From Rhynchopus euleeides (taxonomy: Eukaryota; Euglenozoa; Diplonemea; Diplonemida; Diplonemidae), in NCBI GenBank assembly GCA_963210315.1, contig OY723300.1, positions 1,054,001 to 1,118,000 on the forward strand: a stretch of 64,000 nucleotides of DNA. The letters are read 5' to 3'. Positions 9,524-20,769 of the stretch are shown piece by piece (the stretch's first letter is position 1; each line of letters begins with the position of its first letter). Below the pieces are notes generated by a model. That model had not been told where the DNA came from. It made no database searches and worked only from the letters and a program-made list of their open reading frames with translations. The position numbers and the translations under genes were made by a program.

Positions 9524-12500
9524 ATGTGCGACCGCAGGTGCCGCCCGGGCACCCCAGCAGCGGTGCTTGCCGTGATCCTGTTGGCGCACTGCAGCGGCGC
9601 GGCTGGGTGTGCTGCGTACACATGCCCTGCGGGCTATACGTTGCTGACGGCGGTGACATGCACTGGAGCCTGCACCCTAGCGCAGTGCTGCAGCGCACAA
9701 GCGTGCAATGGTGGGCCGACTGTGGCGGCCGCCAACGCGGAGTACCACGTGTGCCGCACCGCAGCAGGGTGCAAGACAGGCAAGGCGTGCAGCGACAGCG
9801 TGACAGGCGTGCAATGCGACCCCGGCTGTGCAGATGGGTATCGCAAGGTGAAGGGCGTCAGCTTCACCCTCGCCTGCACCGGGGGGCGGTACACAGACAC
9901 GTCGGCGATTGAGTGCGAGGCGAGTGCCTGCACCCTGGGCCCGGTGACCGCTGGGGCCAACATCGACTACACAACATGCACGACACAGTCGACGGGTGGG
10001 ACATGCACCCCTGTGTGTCTGGCGGGGTACTACACCGCCACCACACCCACTGCGGTGAACCTCCTGTGCATGTCGCAGGCGCGTGATGGCCCTGGGTACT
10101 ACTTCGAGGACACGTCTGGTTTGGTGTGCGGTGCCAACACGTGTTCCATGGGCCCGACCACACCTGCCGCCAACGCCGACTACACATCGTGTGTCGGGAA
10201 GCAGACGGGTAACACGTGTACCCCGACGTGCGCAGTGGGGTATGTGGCGACGAAGGCACCAGTGATGCAGGTGCTGGAGTGCCAGCTTGGCGGGTCCTTC
10301 ATCGATGCGTCGGGTATTGTGTGCGGGGCGTCGCCGTGCAGCGGGGGGCCCTCTGTCCCTGCAGCCAATGCCGACTACACTGCGTGCAATTTACTCGGAA
10401 CCGGGCAGCCCTGCACGCCGACGTGTGTCACGGGGTACACCAGACAGGCTGTCGTCACTTTCAACCTCCAGTGCGCCAACACGAGGTACACAGATGCGTC
10501 CGGCATTGTCTGTGCACCAAACCCGTGCTCTGGAGGTGCTGCTTCGCCACGCCCGAAGGCAGACTACAGCCCGTGCACTGCCCTGTCGACAGGGTCGCAA
10601 TGCACACCTAGCTGTGTGGCAGGTTACCAGCCCAGCACTGCCAACACATTCATGCTTGTGTGTGACGCGACGCAGAAGTTCAGCGACAACTCAGGGGTTG
10701 TGTGTGTTGCGACAAAGTGCTACAGAGGGCCGGCCATAACATCAGCGGGTGTGCTGTACACCACGTGCAATGCCCTGTCGACAGGCGACACCTGCACGCT
10801 GACATGCGATGCAGGCTACTCGTCTGTGTCAGCAGCCACACCCTTCACGCTCAGCTGCTCAACGACGCAGGGCTACACCGACAGCAGCAACCTTGTCTGC
10901 AACCCGGAGGGGTGCTCGTTGGGTGCGACCAACGCGGGGTCGGGTGTCGACTACTCGCCGTGCACAGGGCTGACGACAGGCGGCCAATGCATACCCTCGT
11001 GTGCGTCTGGCTACGCCTTGCTGAAGCAGCCGACGGCATTCACCCTGATGTGCACCAACAGGCGCTTTGCTGACTCCAGCGGGATACAATGCATCGCGAA
11101 CTTTGATGAGTGCACGACGTCGTGCACCACATGCCCGAATGGCGCAGCTGTATGCAACACCTACAAGCAGACATGCCGAGACCCCAGCACCACCACTCGC
11201 AACGACTGGCTCTGCGAATGTACAGCACCTGCTACGGGAAGCCCTGGGACTGCATCCAAGGCCACATGCATCTACGACGAGTGCTCGAGATATGCAGCGA
11301 CGTGTGTGTCTGTGGGGCAGACATGCACCGACCCCAACACCAACGCCGAGAACATCAACGACTGGACCTGCAACTGCGTTGGGGGTGGCGGGTCTGCCAC
11401 TGCCCGCACCGCAGTGTGCGCGTGGTACGGCGAGTGCCAGACACACGCCCAGACATGCACATCCAACGGGCAGACCTGCTACGACCCGGATGCAGCTCGT
11501 GCCGGTGACTGGCAGTGCGTCTGCATATCCCCCATGACGGGGGCTGCCACCAGCGGCGCGCCTGCCTCTTGCAGCTACGACGAATGCGCCTCCTTCTCCT
11601 CCACCTGCACCGCAGCAGGCCAGGTCTGCAAGGACACGAACACTGCACCAGGGAGCACAGGCGACTGGGAGTGCCACTGCCAGGTGCCGCTCACTGGCAG
11701 TGCGCGTGCGAACCCCGCCGCATGCGTGCAGGACGAGTGCGAGACACAGGGGCCGACGTGCGCCGCGTCGGGGCAGACATGCAGCGACCCCAACACAAGC
11801 CCGTCTGTGCTGGGCGACTGGATGTGCACGTGTGTGAATGCCGTGGGGTCGGCAACAGGCACCGCCGCAACATGCCAGCATTCCGGGGAGTGCGCACCCT
11901 ACAGCTCTGTGTGCACGGCACAGGGGCAGACATGCAGAGACCCCTCCGCAACACAGGGCGACTGGGTGTGCGAGTGCCTCGCCCCGCAGACGGGGCAGGC
12001 GCGCACAGCGCAGGCCACCACATGCGTGTTGGATGAGTGCCAGGGCACGGCGGCTCGTGTGTGCACACAGGCAGGGCAGACCTGCATCGATCCCAACACA
12101 GCAGCAACCAGCAGCAACGACTGGATGTGCCGGTGTCCCCCCCCTGGGGTGGGGGAAGCCGTCAGGGCAGCAGCGTCGTGCACCCTCGACGAGTGTGTAG
12201 CTAACGGCGCTACATGCACAAGCACAGGGCAGACCTGCACCGACCCTGATAAGTCTGCTGCGCGCCAAGGCGACTGGGTGTGCCAGTGCGTCGCTCCCGC
12301 GACAGGGTCCGCTCAGGCCACCGCTGCTGCCTGCACCTTCAGCGGTGAGTGCGGCCCTTACTCTGCCACGTGCACACGTGAGGGGCAGACGTGTAATGAC
12401 CCTACATCGGCTGTGGGCGACTGGCAGTGCATCTGTGTCGCACCCCAGTCGGGCCCTGCCGGCATTGCCTCAGTTGCCAGCTGCATCCTTGACGAGTGCC

Positions 12501-15500
12501 TCGCTGTCACCACGTGCCGCACGGCAGGGCAGGTGTGCAAAGACCCGAACACGTCGCCCAGGAGCCTCAACGACTGGGAATGCCACTGCACCGGGTCCAG
12601 CGTGGGGCGCAGCGTCGGCAGCGCTGTTGGGGCATGCGTGCTGGATGAGTGCGTCGAAAAGGGTCCCGTGGTGTGCTACCCCGCAGGGCAGCAGTGCACC
12701 GACCCCAACACGCTGCCCTCCAGCACAGACGACTGGGTGTGCTCCTGCCCCTCCCCCTCGCAGGGCAGCCAGGTGGGCAACGTGGCGGCATGCACGCAGA
12801 GCGGGGAGTGCGTGCCGTACGCAGCGACCTGCATCACCGCGGGGCAGTCCTGCCGCGACGTCAGCACCTCTGCAAACGACTGGCAGTGCGAGTGCGTCAC
12901 CCCGTCGATCGGCACCCCACGCACCGCCGCAGCAACAGAGTGCGAGCTCGATGAATGCCTCCTGACGCAGCGGTGTGCCACGGGGCAGGTGTGCACCGAC
13001 CTGGACAAGGCACCCACCTCGCTGGGCAACTGGCAGTGCACATGCTCCTTCCCTGCCGTTGGCTCCGCCACAGCAGCAGCTGCCGTGTGCGTGCTGAACG
13101 AGTGTCTCACATACTCGCAGACGTGTGCAGCGGTGGGGCAGGTGTGCTCCGACCCCAACACAGGCAGCGAGGCCCTGGGCGACTGGGTCTGCGGGTGTGT
13201 CGCCCCCGCTGTCGGGTCGGCCATCTCAGGCACCGCGGTGTGCGAGGAGGCAGGCGAGTGTGCGGCGTATGCCTCCACCTGCAGGCAGGCGGGGCAGACC
13301 TGCGTGGACCCCTCGCCCACAGCAGGGGACTGGCGGTGTGAGTGTGTCGTGCCACGCACAGGCCCCCCTGCCACGGGGAGGGCTGCGACGTGTGTCCTCG
13401 ACGAGTGCAACCTCTACCGCTCTGTGTGCGAGGGGTCTGGGCAGACGTGCCGCGACCCCAATGTCTCGCCCTCGATGGGCGGCGACTGGGCATGCCACTG
13501 CACGTCGCCACAGCAGGGCTCTGCCACAGGGGGTGTCGCGTCGTGCCTGCTCGATGAGTGTATGGAGGACGCCAAGAGCAGCGTGTGTGCCAAGGCGGGG
13601 CAGACCTGCGAGGATGCGAACAAGTCCCCCGTCAAGACGGGGGACTGGGCGTGCAGCTGTGTGCAGCCCGCTGTTGGGACTGCCACTGCGGCGGCTGCCA
13701 GCTGCGTGTTCCAAGGGGAGTGCCAGACAGCGTACCTCGCCTGCACGGCGCAGGGGCAGACCTGCAGCGACCCCAACACCGCCGCAGCCAACGACTGGCA
13801 GTGCCTCTGTGTGGCACCCACCACAGGCAGTGCCGGCACTGCCGGGGCTGCTGTGTGTGAGCTGGATGAGTGCGTGGCGACGTGTGCGACATGTGCCCAC
13901 CGGACGTGCATCGGGGTGAATCAGGAGTGCACGGACCCGAACAAGTCGCCTGCGTCGAAGGGGGATTGGGTGTGCAAGTGTGTCTCCCCAGCGCAGGGGT
14001 CGGGCGTAGGGCGTGCTGCGGTGTGCACGCTCGACGAGTGTACATTACAGGCCCCGACATGCACTGGCTCAGGGCAGACGTGCAGCGACCCGAACACCGC
14101 AGCCAGCAGCGTGGGCGACTGGCGGTGTGTCTGCATCACGCCGGCAACAGGGGAGGCCACTGCCTCTGTCGCGACGTGTCTCGAGAAGGGCGAGTGTGTG
14201 GCACATGCTTCTGTCTGCACCAGCCAGGGGCAGTCGTGCGACGACCCCACCACTGCCGCCGACGACTGGTTGTGCAAGTGCCCCCCACCGCAGGCAGGGG
14301 GCACGGCACTGCGGGCGCCTGCCACATGTGTGCTGGACGAGTGTGTCGCGCAGTGCTCCACCTGCGCTGACTCTGGGTCGGGCAGTGTGTGCACCGCAGC
14401 AGGGCAAACCTGCCGCGACCCCGACACCTCACCACGCACGGTGCGCGATTGGATGTGTGTCTGCGCAGGTGCTGACATGCTGGTAGCCACAGCACAGCCC
14501 GCCAACTGCCTGCTGGACGAGTGTGCGCAAGGCGGGAGCGTGTGCTCCGGTTCGGGGCAGACCTGCCGCGACGTCAACAAGGCGCCCAGCAGCCTCGGCG
14601 ACTGGGTGTGCGAGTGCGTGCCCCCGGCTGCAGGGCAGCAGCGCGGGGCTGCAGCGGCGTGCCAATTCAGCGGGGAATGCGTGCCGTACAGCCCCACCTG
14701 CACCTCGAAGGGGCAGACGTGTGTCGACCCCTCCAGCAGCGTGGGCGACTGGCGCTGCGAGTGTGTCACGCCGCTGCAAGGGTCCCCAGCACAGGGCACA
14801 CCCGCCGCATGCCTGCTGGACGAATGCACTGCGGTGTGCCCCACCTGCGCCGACTCCGGCTTGGGCAACGTGTGCACTGCTTCGGGGCAGAAGTGCGTCG
14901 AGCAGTCCACCGATGCCGGCTCCCGCGCCGACTGGTCCTGCGTCTGCCAGCAGCCTCAAAGCGGGTCGATGGTGCGTGCCGCCGCAGTGTGCGTGCAGGA
15001 CGAATGCCAGGCACACCAGTCGGTCTGCCTCACGCAGGGCCAGCAGTGCGTCGACCCCAACACATCCCCCACATCCCTGGGGGACTGGCAGTGCCAGTGC
15101 GTGCCGCCTGCCACCGGATCCAGCACTGCCTCCCTCGCCACATGCCAGTTCCAAGGCGAGTGCGTGCCCTACAGCACCACCTGCACCTCTGTGGGCCAGA
15201 CGTGCAACGACCCCACCCCCTCAGTCGGAGACTGGCAGTGCCTCTGCGTCTCCCCGCAGGTGGGGGCGGCGGGGCTGAACAAGGCAGGCGTGTGCACTCT
15301 CAACGAGTGCGACACATCCACGGTGTGCTCCGATGCGGGGCAAACGTGCGTCGACATCGACCCTGCCCCAGACAGCCTCAACAACTGGGAGTGCCAATGC
15401 AAGCTGCCCGCCGCAGGCAAGTCCATCGGCAAGCCTGCAACATGCGGGGTAGACGAATGCGCCACACAGGGCTTCGTCTGCACCAGCGCACAGCAGACCT

Positions 15501-18500
15501 GCATCGACCTGGATGTCTACGTCACAGGCAACTGGAAATGCATGTGCCGCGCCCCTGCTGTGGGCGAGGCCCTCACAACCGTCGCATCGTGCGTGCAGGA
15601 CGAATGCATCGGCAACAGGACAGTGTGCACCGACGTGGGCCAGGTCTGCCAAGACCTCAACACGAACCCCCTCAACCAGGGCGACTGGCAGTGCCGCTGC
15701 GCCGACGGCTCCGCCACAGCCTACGCCACGCCTGCCGACTGCCCCTACGACGAGTGCCTCTACCACGGCGCCACCTGCACATCCGTGGGGCAGCTGTGCA
15801 TCGACCTGAAGAATACCACCACCAGCCTCAACAACTGGCAGTGCGCCTGTGCTGAGCCCTACTCGGGGTCCGCCATGCAGGCCGTGGCGGAGTGCGGGCT
15901 GGATGAGTGTATCCTCAACAGGGGGACGTGTGCCGCCTCCAACCAGGACTGTCTCGACACCAACCGCACCACGAGGAACGACTGGTCGTGCATCTGCAAG
16001 GCGCCCTTCACCGGGTCCCCCAAGCAGGGTGGCCCCACGGCATGCTCGATGGATGAGTGCCCTGCCAACCTGCAGACCTGCGCCGTGTTCGGGCAGAAGT
16101 GCCTCGACCCCGACCCCACCCCCGGCAGCCTTGGGGACTGGACGTGCCGCTGCTCCGCCCCCCTGACGGGGGTGGGGCTGCGGCGGGCGGCAGACTGCGC
16201 CATTGACGAATGCACCGCCACCTGCGACACCTGCGAGCAGGGCCTATGTGACGCAGCGGGGCAGCGATGCGTCGACCCCGACATCGCAATCTACAGCAAC
16301 TGGGTGTGCGAATGCATCGCGCCTGCCTCGGGGCAGGCCCGGGTGATGCGGGCTGCGGAATGCGCCATCGATGAATGCACCGCAACGTGCGGGACATGCG
16401 CCGGCACGACCTGCACCTCTGTGCAGCAGAACTGCGTCGACCTCAACACCAGCTCCGCCTCCCCCAACGACTGGCTGTGCGAATGCCGCGCCCCGCTGCA
16501 GGGCTCCGCGAGGGGCGCCGGTGTGCCGGAGTGTGTGCTGGACGAATGCCAGACGGATGCCGGGCGCTGCACCACCGCGGGGCAGAACTGCAACGACCCC
16601 AACATCACCGCAACCAGCCTCAGCGACTGGAGCTGCCACTGCGCGGCACCCGCCATCGGGTCGGCTGTCGCACAGACGGCGACCTGCATCCACCAGGGAG
16701 AGTGTGTGGGCAACGCCTCGCAGTGCAACGCAAAGGGGCAGGGCTGCCGCGACACCAGCCTCGTCGCGGACGACTGGTTCTGCTTCTGCGTGGCGCCCTC
16801 CTCAGGCGCGGCGGTGCGGGGGGCGCCTGCCGACTGCATCTTCGACGAATGCAGCAACACATGCGCCAACTGTGCAGACAGCGGGTATGGCAACCGCTGC
16901 TCCCTCGCGGGACAGAGGTGTGCCGACCCCATCCAGACGCTGGCCAGCCTCAACGACTGGCGGTGCGAATGCCTGGCCCCGCTGCAGGGGGTCACGGCGG
17001 TGCGTGGGGTGGCGAACTGCACCTCGGATGAGTGCACCAACAACGCGCAGGTGTGTGCCGCATCGGGGCAGCAGTGCACCGACCCCACCGCTGCGGGGGG
17101 CGACTGGCAGTGCCGCTGCCTGCCCCCCAAGCAGGGCAGCGCCACCGCGAAGGTTGCGACCTGCGAGGATGAGAATGAGTGCCTGGTGCACGGTGCGAAG
17201 TGTGCTGCAGTGGATCAGGAGTGCAGCGACCCCTCCGGTGCGCAGGGCGATTGGCTGTGCACCTGCCGTGCGCCGCGGAGCGGGTCTGCGACAGCCGGTG
17301 CAGCGCAGTGCATTCTGGATGAGTGCCGCAGCGTCACGATCTGCTCGCAGGCGACGCAGCCCCAGAAATGTGTCGACCCCAACCACAACCTCAACTCGAC
17401 GAGCGACTGGCGCTGCGAGTGCCAGGCACCCCTGACAGGGTCTGCTGTCGGCGAGTTTGCCGACTGCTATCTGGATGAGTGCGTGGCGAACCGGCAGGTC
17501 TGCATGTCCGCGGGGCAGATGTGCCTCGACCCCAACAAGCTCTCCACCTCGCTGCGCGACTGGGAGTGCCACTGCGCGGGCTCCTCCCAGGGGCAGAAGG
17601 TCGCCATGGGCCCCGCGGTCTGCGACAGCACCTGCGCCACCCCCTCCCTCCACACCTGCGGCAACGCCTCCCAGGCCTGCTCCGTGCCTGGCGCGCAGCG
17701 CCAGGGCGAGTGGGAGTGCCAGTGCATCAGCCCCGCCACCGGCAGTGCCAAGGCGGGTGGCACCGCGAAATGCGTGCTGGATGAGTGCACAGGGGTGGTT
17801 TGCCCGCAGGGGAGTGCTTGCACCGACCCCAACACCGACGCAACGTCGCTCGGGGATCACTTCTGCTTCGGCAACGAGTGTGCCTCGACACCCTGCGGGT
17901 CTGGCCAGGACTGCAGAGACCCGTCGAACCAGGCAGGGGACTTTGAGTGCAGCTGCCGTTCACCCCTTGCGGGGACCCGGGCGGGCGGGCCTGCCGACTG
18001 CTTCACAAGCGAATGCCGCGACACAGCCCTGAAGACCTGCACCGACGCAGGGCAGGACTGCGTCGACCCAACAGCCACCGGGGGTGACTGGCGCTGCAGC
18101 TGCAAGGGTGGCATCCCGAGGGATGCGCCAGGGAGGGCCGCGAACTGCACCTACGACGAGTGCACGCTGCCCACACCCCCCTGCGGTGGGGGGCAGGAGT
18201 GCAGCGACCCTGACCCCGACACCATCGGGGATGTGGCGTGCTCCGGGGGCACGCCCGAGCCGCAGGGGAGCAGCAGCGCAACCCCTCAGCCTCCTGGGAG
18301 TGGCGGCACGCCTGAGCCGGGGACGGAGTCCCCAGGGAATGTCGGGAATGCTGCTGAGGATGATGACGACCCTTTCTATAAGAAGTGGTGGTTCTTCGCG
18401 CTGCTGGGTGCGCTGGCGCTGTGCATCCTGTGCCTCTGCCTGATGCTGTGCTGCAACCCCGACAAGAAGAAGGAGGAGGAGGAGGTGAGCGACGCGGCCT

Positions 18501-19258
18501 CCATGCGGTTTGAGGAGATGCTCATCACGCAGAAGACAAGCGAGCACTTCCCAGACGACGCCACCCGCCGCACCAGCAACAGCGTCTTCAACGAGGGCGG
18601 GACTGCTGAGGGTAACCCGCCGCCGCCACCGCCACCACCGCCTCCACCCCCGCCGGGTGGAGATGACCCGCTGCAGGAGGAGACCGCCCTGCACAAGCGG
18701 GCGTCCATCGCGCTAGCGTCGGCGGTAGGCGGGGGTGACACGCTGGGGGAGACGCAACCCCGGTCGGCGCAGTCGGCTGTGGTGGCGGCGAGCACCAGTG
18801 TAGGGGGGCCGCCCACAGCTGCTGCTCCCGTTTCGGGGTATCGCCCCCCAAGCAAGGTGGAGCCGGAGGCGATGGTGAGCCCGCCGCTGTCTGATGGCGC
18901 GCTCGCGGCGCGGGTGACGTTTCTGGAGCGTGAGGTGGGGCGGCTGGAGTCGCTGTCGCAGCAGCGCGACAGGACCTCGTTGGTCCCCTCCCAGCAGGGG
19001 CCTCTGGATGACACGTTTGGGACGGTGGCCCCGCCGCCCTACAATAATAGCACGGCGGGGCGGAGCACCGCAACCTTCGACAGGGGGCACCCCAGCCGGC
19101 CCTCCCGGAAGCCGCGGTCACGCGCAGGCAACGCTGTCCTCGAGGAACTCCACACACTCATCGTCAACTCCTCCTCCGCACAGCCCCAGCGGACACAGCT
19201 GTCCCCCTCCGTACAACAGCCCCCTTCTTCGCGGAACCCGCCAGTGCCCTATCTCTGA
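9524..19258 (+). CDS. giant single-exon multi-EGF-like type I membrane protein
   Basis: 3244 residues without an intron. The ATG at 9524 gives a signal peptide (hydrophobic AAVLAVILLAHCSGAAG); upstream in-frame ATGs put this segment too far inside. Residues about 55-525 hold seven six-Cys modules (Cys, AxxDYxxC, TGxxC, CxxGY, SGxxC), possibly sushi-like. Residues about 527-2910 hold about 47 Cys-rich EGF-like modules of the form DEC, GQxCxDPN, GDWxCxC, PxxGSA; roughly 43 keep a DW/NW/EW-type core. A Ser/Pro/Gly/Glu linker precedes one transmembrane helix (about 2953-2977, WWFFALLGALALCILCLCLM) with a KKK stop-transfer. The cytoplasmic tail of about 265 residues has a run of about 13 prolines and a short coiled-coil-like stretch (ALAARVTFLEREVGRLESL). 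It is likely a cell-surface adhesion or matrix protein; ligand unknown. Confidence 0.85.
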   Translation: MCDRRCRPGTPAAVLAVILLAHCSGAAGCAAYTCPAGYTLLTAVTCTGACTLAQCCSAQACNGGPTVAAANAEYHVCRTAAGCKTGKACSDSVTGVQCDPGCADGYRKVKGVSFTLACTGGRYTDTSAIECEASACTLGPVTAGANIDYTTCTTQSTGGTCTPVCLAGYYTATTPTAVNLLCMSQARDGPGYYFEDTSGLVCGANTCSMGPTTPAANADYTSCVGKQTGNTCTPTCAVGYVATKAPVMQVLECQLGGSFIDASGIVCGASPCSGGPSVPAANADYTACNLLGTGQPCTPTCVTGYTRQAVVTFNLQCANTRYTDASGIVCAPNPCSGGAASPRPKADYSPCTALSTGSQCTPSCVAGYQPSTANTFMLVCDATQKFSDNSGVVCVATKCYRGPAITSAGVLYTTCNALSTGDTCTLTCDAGYSSVSAATPFTLSCSTTQGYTDSSNLVCNPEGCSLGATNAGSGVDYSPCTGLTTGGQCIPSCASGYALLKQPTAFTLMCTNRRFADSSGIQCIANFDECTTSCTTCPNGAAVCNTYKQTCRDPSTTTRNDWLCECTAPATGSPGTASKATCIYDECSRYAATCVSVGQTCTDPNTNAENINDWTCNCVGGGGSATARTAVCAWYGECQTHAQTCTSNGQTCYDPDAARAGDWQCVCISPMTGAATSGAPASCSYDECASFSSTCTAAGQVCKDTNTAPGSTGDWECHCQVPLTGSARANPAACVQDECETQGPTCAASGQTCSDPNTSPSVLGDWMCTCVNAVGSATGTAATCQHSGECAPYSSVCTAQGQTCRDPSATQGDWVCECLAPQTGQARTAQATTCVLDECQGTAARVCTQAGQTCIDPNTAATSSNDWMCRCPPPGVGEAVRAAASCTLDECVANGATCTSTGQTCTDPDKSAARQGDWVCQCVAPATGSAQATAAACTFSGECGPYSATCTREGQTCNDPTSAVGDWQCICVAPQSGPAGIASVASCILDECLAVTTCRTAGQVCKDPNTSPRSLNDWECHCTGSSVGRSVGSAVGACVLDECVEKGPVVCYPAGQQCTDPNTLPSSTDDWVCSCPSPSQGSQVGNVAACTQSGECVPYAATCITAGQSCRDVSTSANDWQCECVTPSIGTPRTAAATECELDECLLTQRCATGQVCTDLDKAPTSLGNWQCTCSFPAVGSATAAAAVCVLNECLTYSQTCAAVGQVCSDPNTGSEALGDWVCGCVAPAVGSAISGTAVCEEAGECAAYASTCRQAGQTCVDPSPTAGDWRCECVVPRTGPPATGRAATCVLDECNLYRSVCEGSGQTCRDPNVSPSMGGDWACHCTSPQQGSATGGVASCLLDECMEDAKSSVCAKAGQTCEDANKSPVKTGDWACSCVQPAVGTATAAAASCVFQGECQTAYLACTAQGQTCSDPNTAAANDWQCLCVAPTTGSAGTAGAAVCELDECVATCATCAHRTCIGVNQECTDPNKSPASKGDWVCKCVSPAQGSGVGRAAVCTLDECTLQAPTCTGSGQTCSDPNTAASSVGDWRCVCITPATGEATASVATCLEKGECVAHASVCTSQGQSCDDPTTAADDWLCKCPPPQAGGTALRAPATCVLDECVAQCSTCADSGSGSVCTAAGQTCRDPDTSPRTVRDWMCVCAGADMLVATAQPANCLLDECAQGGSVCSGSGQTCRDVNKAPSSLGDWVCECVPPAAGQQRGAAAACQFSGECVPYSPTCTSKGQTCVDPSSSVGDWRCECVTPLQGSPAQGTPAACLLDECTAVCPTCADSGLGNVCTASGQKCVEQSTDAGSRADWSCVCQQPQSGSMVRAAAVCVQDECQAHQSVCLTQGQQCVDPNTSPTSLGDWQCQCVPPATGSSTASLATCQFQGECVPYSTTCTSVGQTCNDPTPSVGDWQCLCVSPQVGAAGLNKAGVCTLNECDTSTVCSDAGQTCVDIDPAPDSLNNWECQCKLPAAGKSIGKPATCGVDECATQGFVCTSAQQTCIDLDVYVTGNWKCMCRAPAVGEALTTVASCVQDECIGNRTVCTDVGQVCQDLNTNPLNQGDWQCRCADGSATAYATPADCPYDECLYHGATCTSVGQLCIDLKNTTTSLNNWQCACAEPYSGSAMQAVAECGLDECILNRGTCAASNQDCLDTNRTTRNDWSCICKAPFTGSPKQGGPTACSMDECPANLQTCAVFGQKCLDPDPTPGSLGDWTCRCSAPLTGVGLRRAADCAIDECTATCDTCEQGLCDAAGQRCVDPDIAIYSNWVCECIAPASGQARVMRAAECAIDECTATCGTCAGTTCTSVQQNCVDLNTSSASPNDWLCECRAPLQGSARGAGVPECVLDECQTDAGRCTTAGQNCNDPNITATSLSDWSCHCAAPAIGSAVAQTATCIHQGECVGNASQCNAKGQGCRDTSLVADDWFCFCVAPSSGAAVRGAPADCIFDECSNTCANCADSGYGNRCSLAGQRCADPIQTLASLNDWRCECLAPLQGVTAVRGVANCTSDECTNNAQVCAASGQQCTDPTAAGGDWQCRCLPPKQGSATAKVATCEDENECLVHGAKCAAVDQECSDPSGAQGDWLCTCRAPRSGSATAGAAQCILDECRSVTICSQATQPQKCVDPNHNLNSTSDWRCECQAPLTGSAVGEFADCYLDECVANRQVCMSAGQMCLDPNKLSTSLRDWECHCAGSSQGQKVAMGPAVCDSTCATPSLHTCGNASQACSVPGAQRQGEWECQCISPATGSAKAGGTAKCVLDECTGVVCPQGSACTDPNTDATSLGDHFCFGNECASTPCGSGQDCRDPSNQAGDFECSCRSPLAGTRAGGPADCFTSECRDTALKTCTDAGQDCVDPTATGGDWRCSCKGGIPRDAPGRAANCTYDECTLPTPPCGGGQECSDPDPDTIGDVACSGGTPEPQGSSSATPQPPGSGGTPEPGTESPGNVGNAAEDDDDPFYKKWWFFALLGALALCILCLCLMLCCNPDKKKEEEEVSDAASMRFEEMLITQKTSEHFPDDATRRTSNSVFNEGGTAEGNPPPPPPPPPPPPPGGDDPLQEETALHKRASIALASAVGGGDTLGETQPRSAQSAVVAASTSVGGPPTAAAPVSGYRPPSKVEPEAMVSPPLSDGALAARVTFLEREVGRLESLSQQRDRTSLVPSQQGPLDDTFGTVAPPPYNNSTAGRSTATFDRGHPSRPSRKPRSRAGNAVLEELHTLIVNSSSAQPQRTQLSPSVQQPPSSRNPPVPYL

Positions 19259-19637
19259 GAGCGCAGGGGTGGTGGAGGCTGTGTGTTGGTGGTGGTGGTG
19301 GTGGTGGTTCAAAACAAAGGTGTCCCAAGCTCGATGAGGTGGGGGGGTTGGGTTGGGGTTGGGCTGTGGTGGTCGGGTTGTTATTCGATATCGTGTAGTG
19401 GTAGGAGCTTGTATTCTGAAAGGGGTGCTGGGGATGGGGATCGGGCAGTGCTGTGTGTGCTCTTGCATGGGGTGTGTCTGGTGGTGGTGGTGTGTGATAT
19501 CTGCCTTTGTCCCCCTCCCCCTGCCTCCCCCTGATCACACCGGGTCTTCATTCCCGCGCATTTTTGTTTTAGTTTCAGGGGAAAAGATAGCGGTGGGGCT
19601 AGGGGGGCTAGCCCCAGTTGGCGGGCTGAGCGGCGGA

Positions 19638-20394
19638 TTAGGTGGGGGTAGCCGCCCTCACTAAAAAAAAAAAAACCGATTGCCCATGATTGCTGGTGGG
19701 GGTGGTTTGGGTTTCCACCCCCCATAGAAGAGCGTCAACCCGGTTACACTGGTTCGACGGTCGACGTCGAAGAGAGCATGGTTTTACAGGAACAGATGCT
19801 CACTACCGTGGCCTCCGGCGGCTGGGGGGCTCCGCCCCCAGACCCCCCTGGATCCTTCGATACCCAGTAGGTCAGGGAATCCAACCGCTCCAGTAGCCTC
19901 AGGCCTCAGGAGGACGCGCCAACTCACACAGAATCTACGCCCACAATGAACAGATGTTCACTACCGTGGCCTCTGGCGGCTGGGGGGCTCTGCCCCCCAG
20001 ACCCCCATGTAGCGTGTGCCCGTCTAGTAACCAAGTCCTTGCGAGATAGCTCTCTCTCTGCCCCTCTCAACTGCTGGGGTCGAGAGGGTGTTCAGTTTGA
20101 TGAAATGGGTGAAACCATGTCTCAGAGGCTCCCTCCTCGACCTGACGATGGAGAGCCTGCTTCTGATCGACGCTGAGGGGGTATCACACAGGCAGCCATG
20201 GGGCAGTACGTGGCACGTTTCCTCAGTAAGCCGCGCACTCTCAAGTACAGTACATTCAAGAGGTTGCAGGAGTGCATGATTGCAGCGAGGAGCTGGAGAG
20301 AGTCGACACCATCGGTGACAACTACCGGGGTGCAAACTGACAAGTAAGTGCACGAGGCGCGCGGCGAAGCCGCGCGCGCGCTACCCCCACCTAA
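19638..20394. mobile_element. candidate element with 14-bp inverted ends and a hairpin-module pair
   Basis: TTAGGTGGGGGTAG at 19638-19651 is repeated exactly in inverted orientation at 20381-20394, giving a 757-bp unit. Inside are two GC hairpin modules (19801-19850 and 19959-20006) and phrases shared with the 34394 and 51408 elements, such as the block after GTCGACGTCGAAGAGAG and CTAGTAACCAAGTCCTTGCG. The 15-bp ends of those elements are not seen here. This may be a truncated relative captured between other inverted repeats. No target duplication was found. Confidence 0.45.
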
Positions 20395-20769
20395 CCCCCA
20401 CCTATTGGGCCCCGGTCAGAAAAGCTATCTTATGCCCTGGGGGTCTTCGCTCCATCCGCCAAAAAAAACCAAAAAAAACCGGAAAAAACCCGTGAAAAAG
20501 TCGGAAAAAAAGAGTGTGGGGAGTTGGGTCCAGTTTAGCAAAGTGAGCATATTTTTCGAAATTTGAAAAATTGGGGACACCAAAAGTCCCCAGAAAAATC
20601 TTCGACTTGGCCCGCAGAGAGATTTTTTTTGGTGAAAAACGATTTCAACAGTTGTCCAACAGTTGCTGTACAAGACGGCACACCGTTCTCTGCGCATGGG
20701 CTGCTGCACGTGAATCATTTGGATGTCCGAGGGGCTATCGGAACGAGGAGGGCCACGAGCCTGAACTAC

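Noticed and set aside
10859-17860. Several minus-strand and alternate-frame ORFs of 200-470 codons inside the EGF-like gene
   Set aside because: Shadow frames produced by GC-rich tandem modules; Cys-module periodicity belongs to the plus-strand frame.
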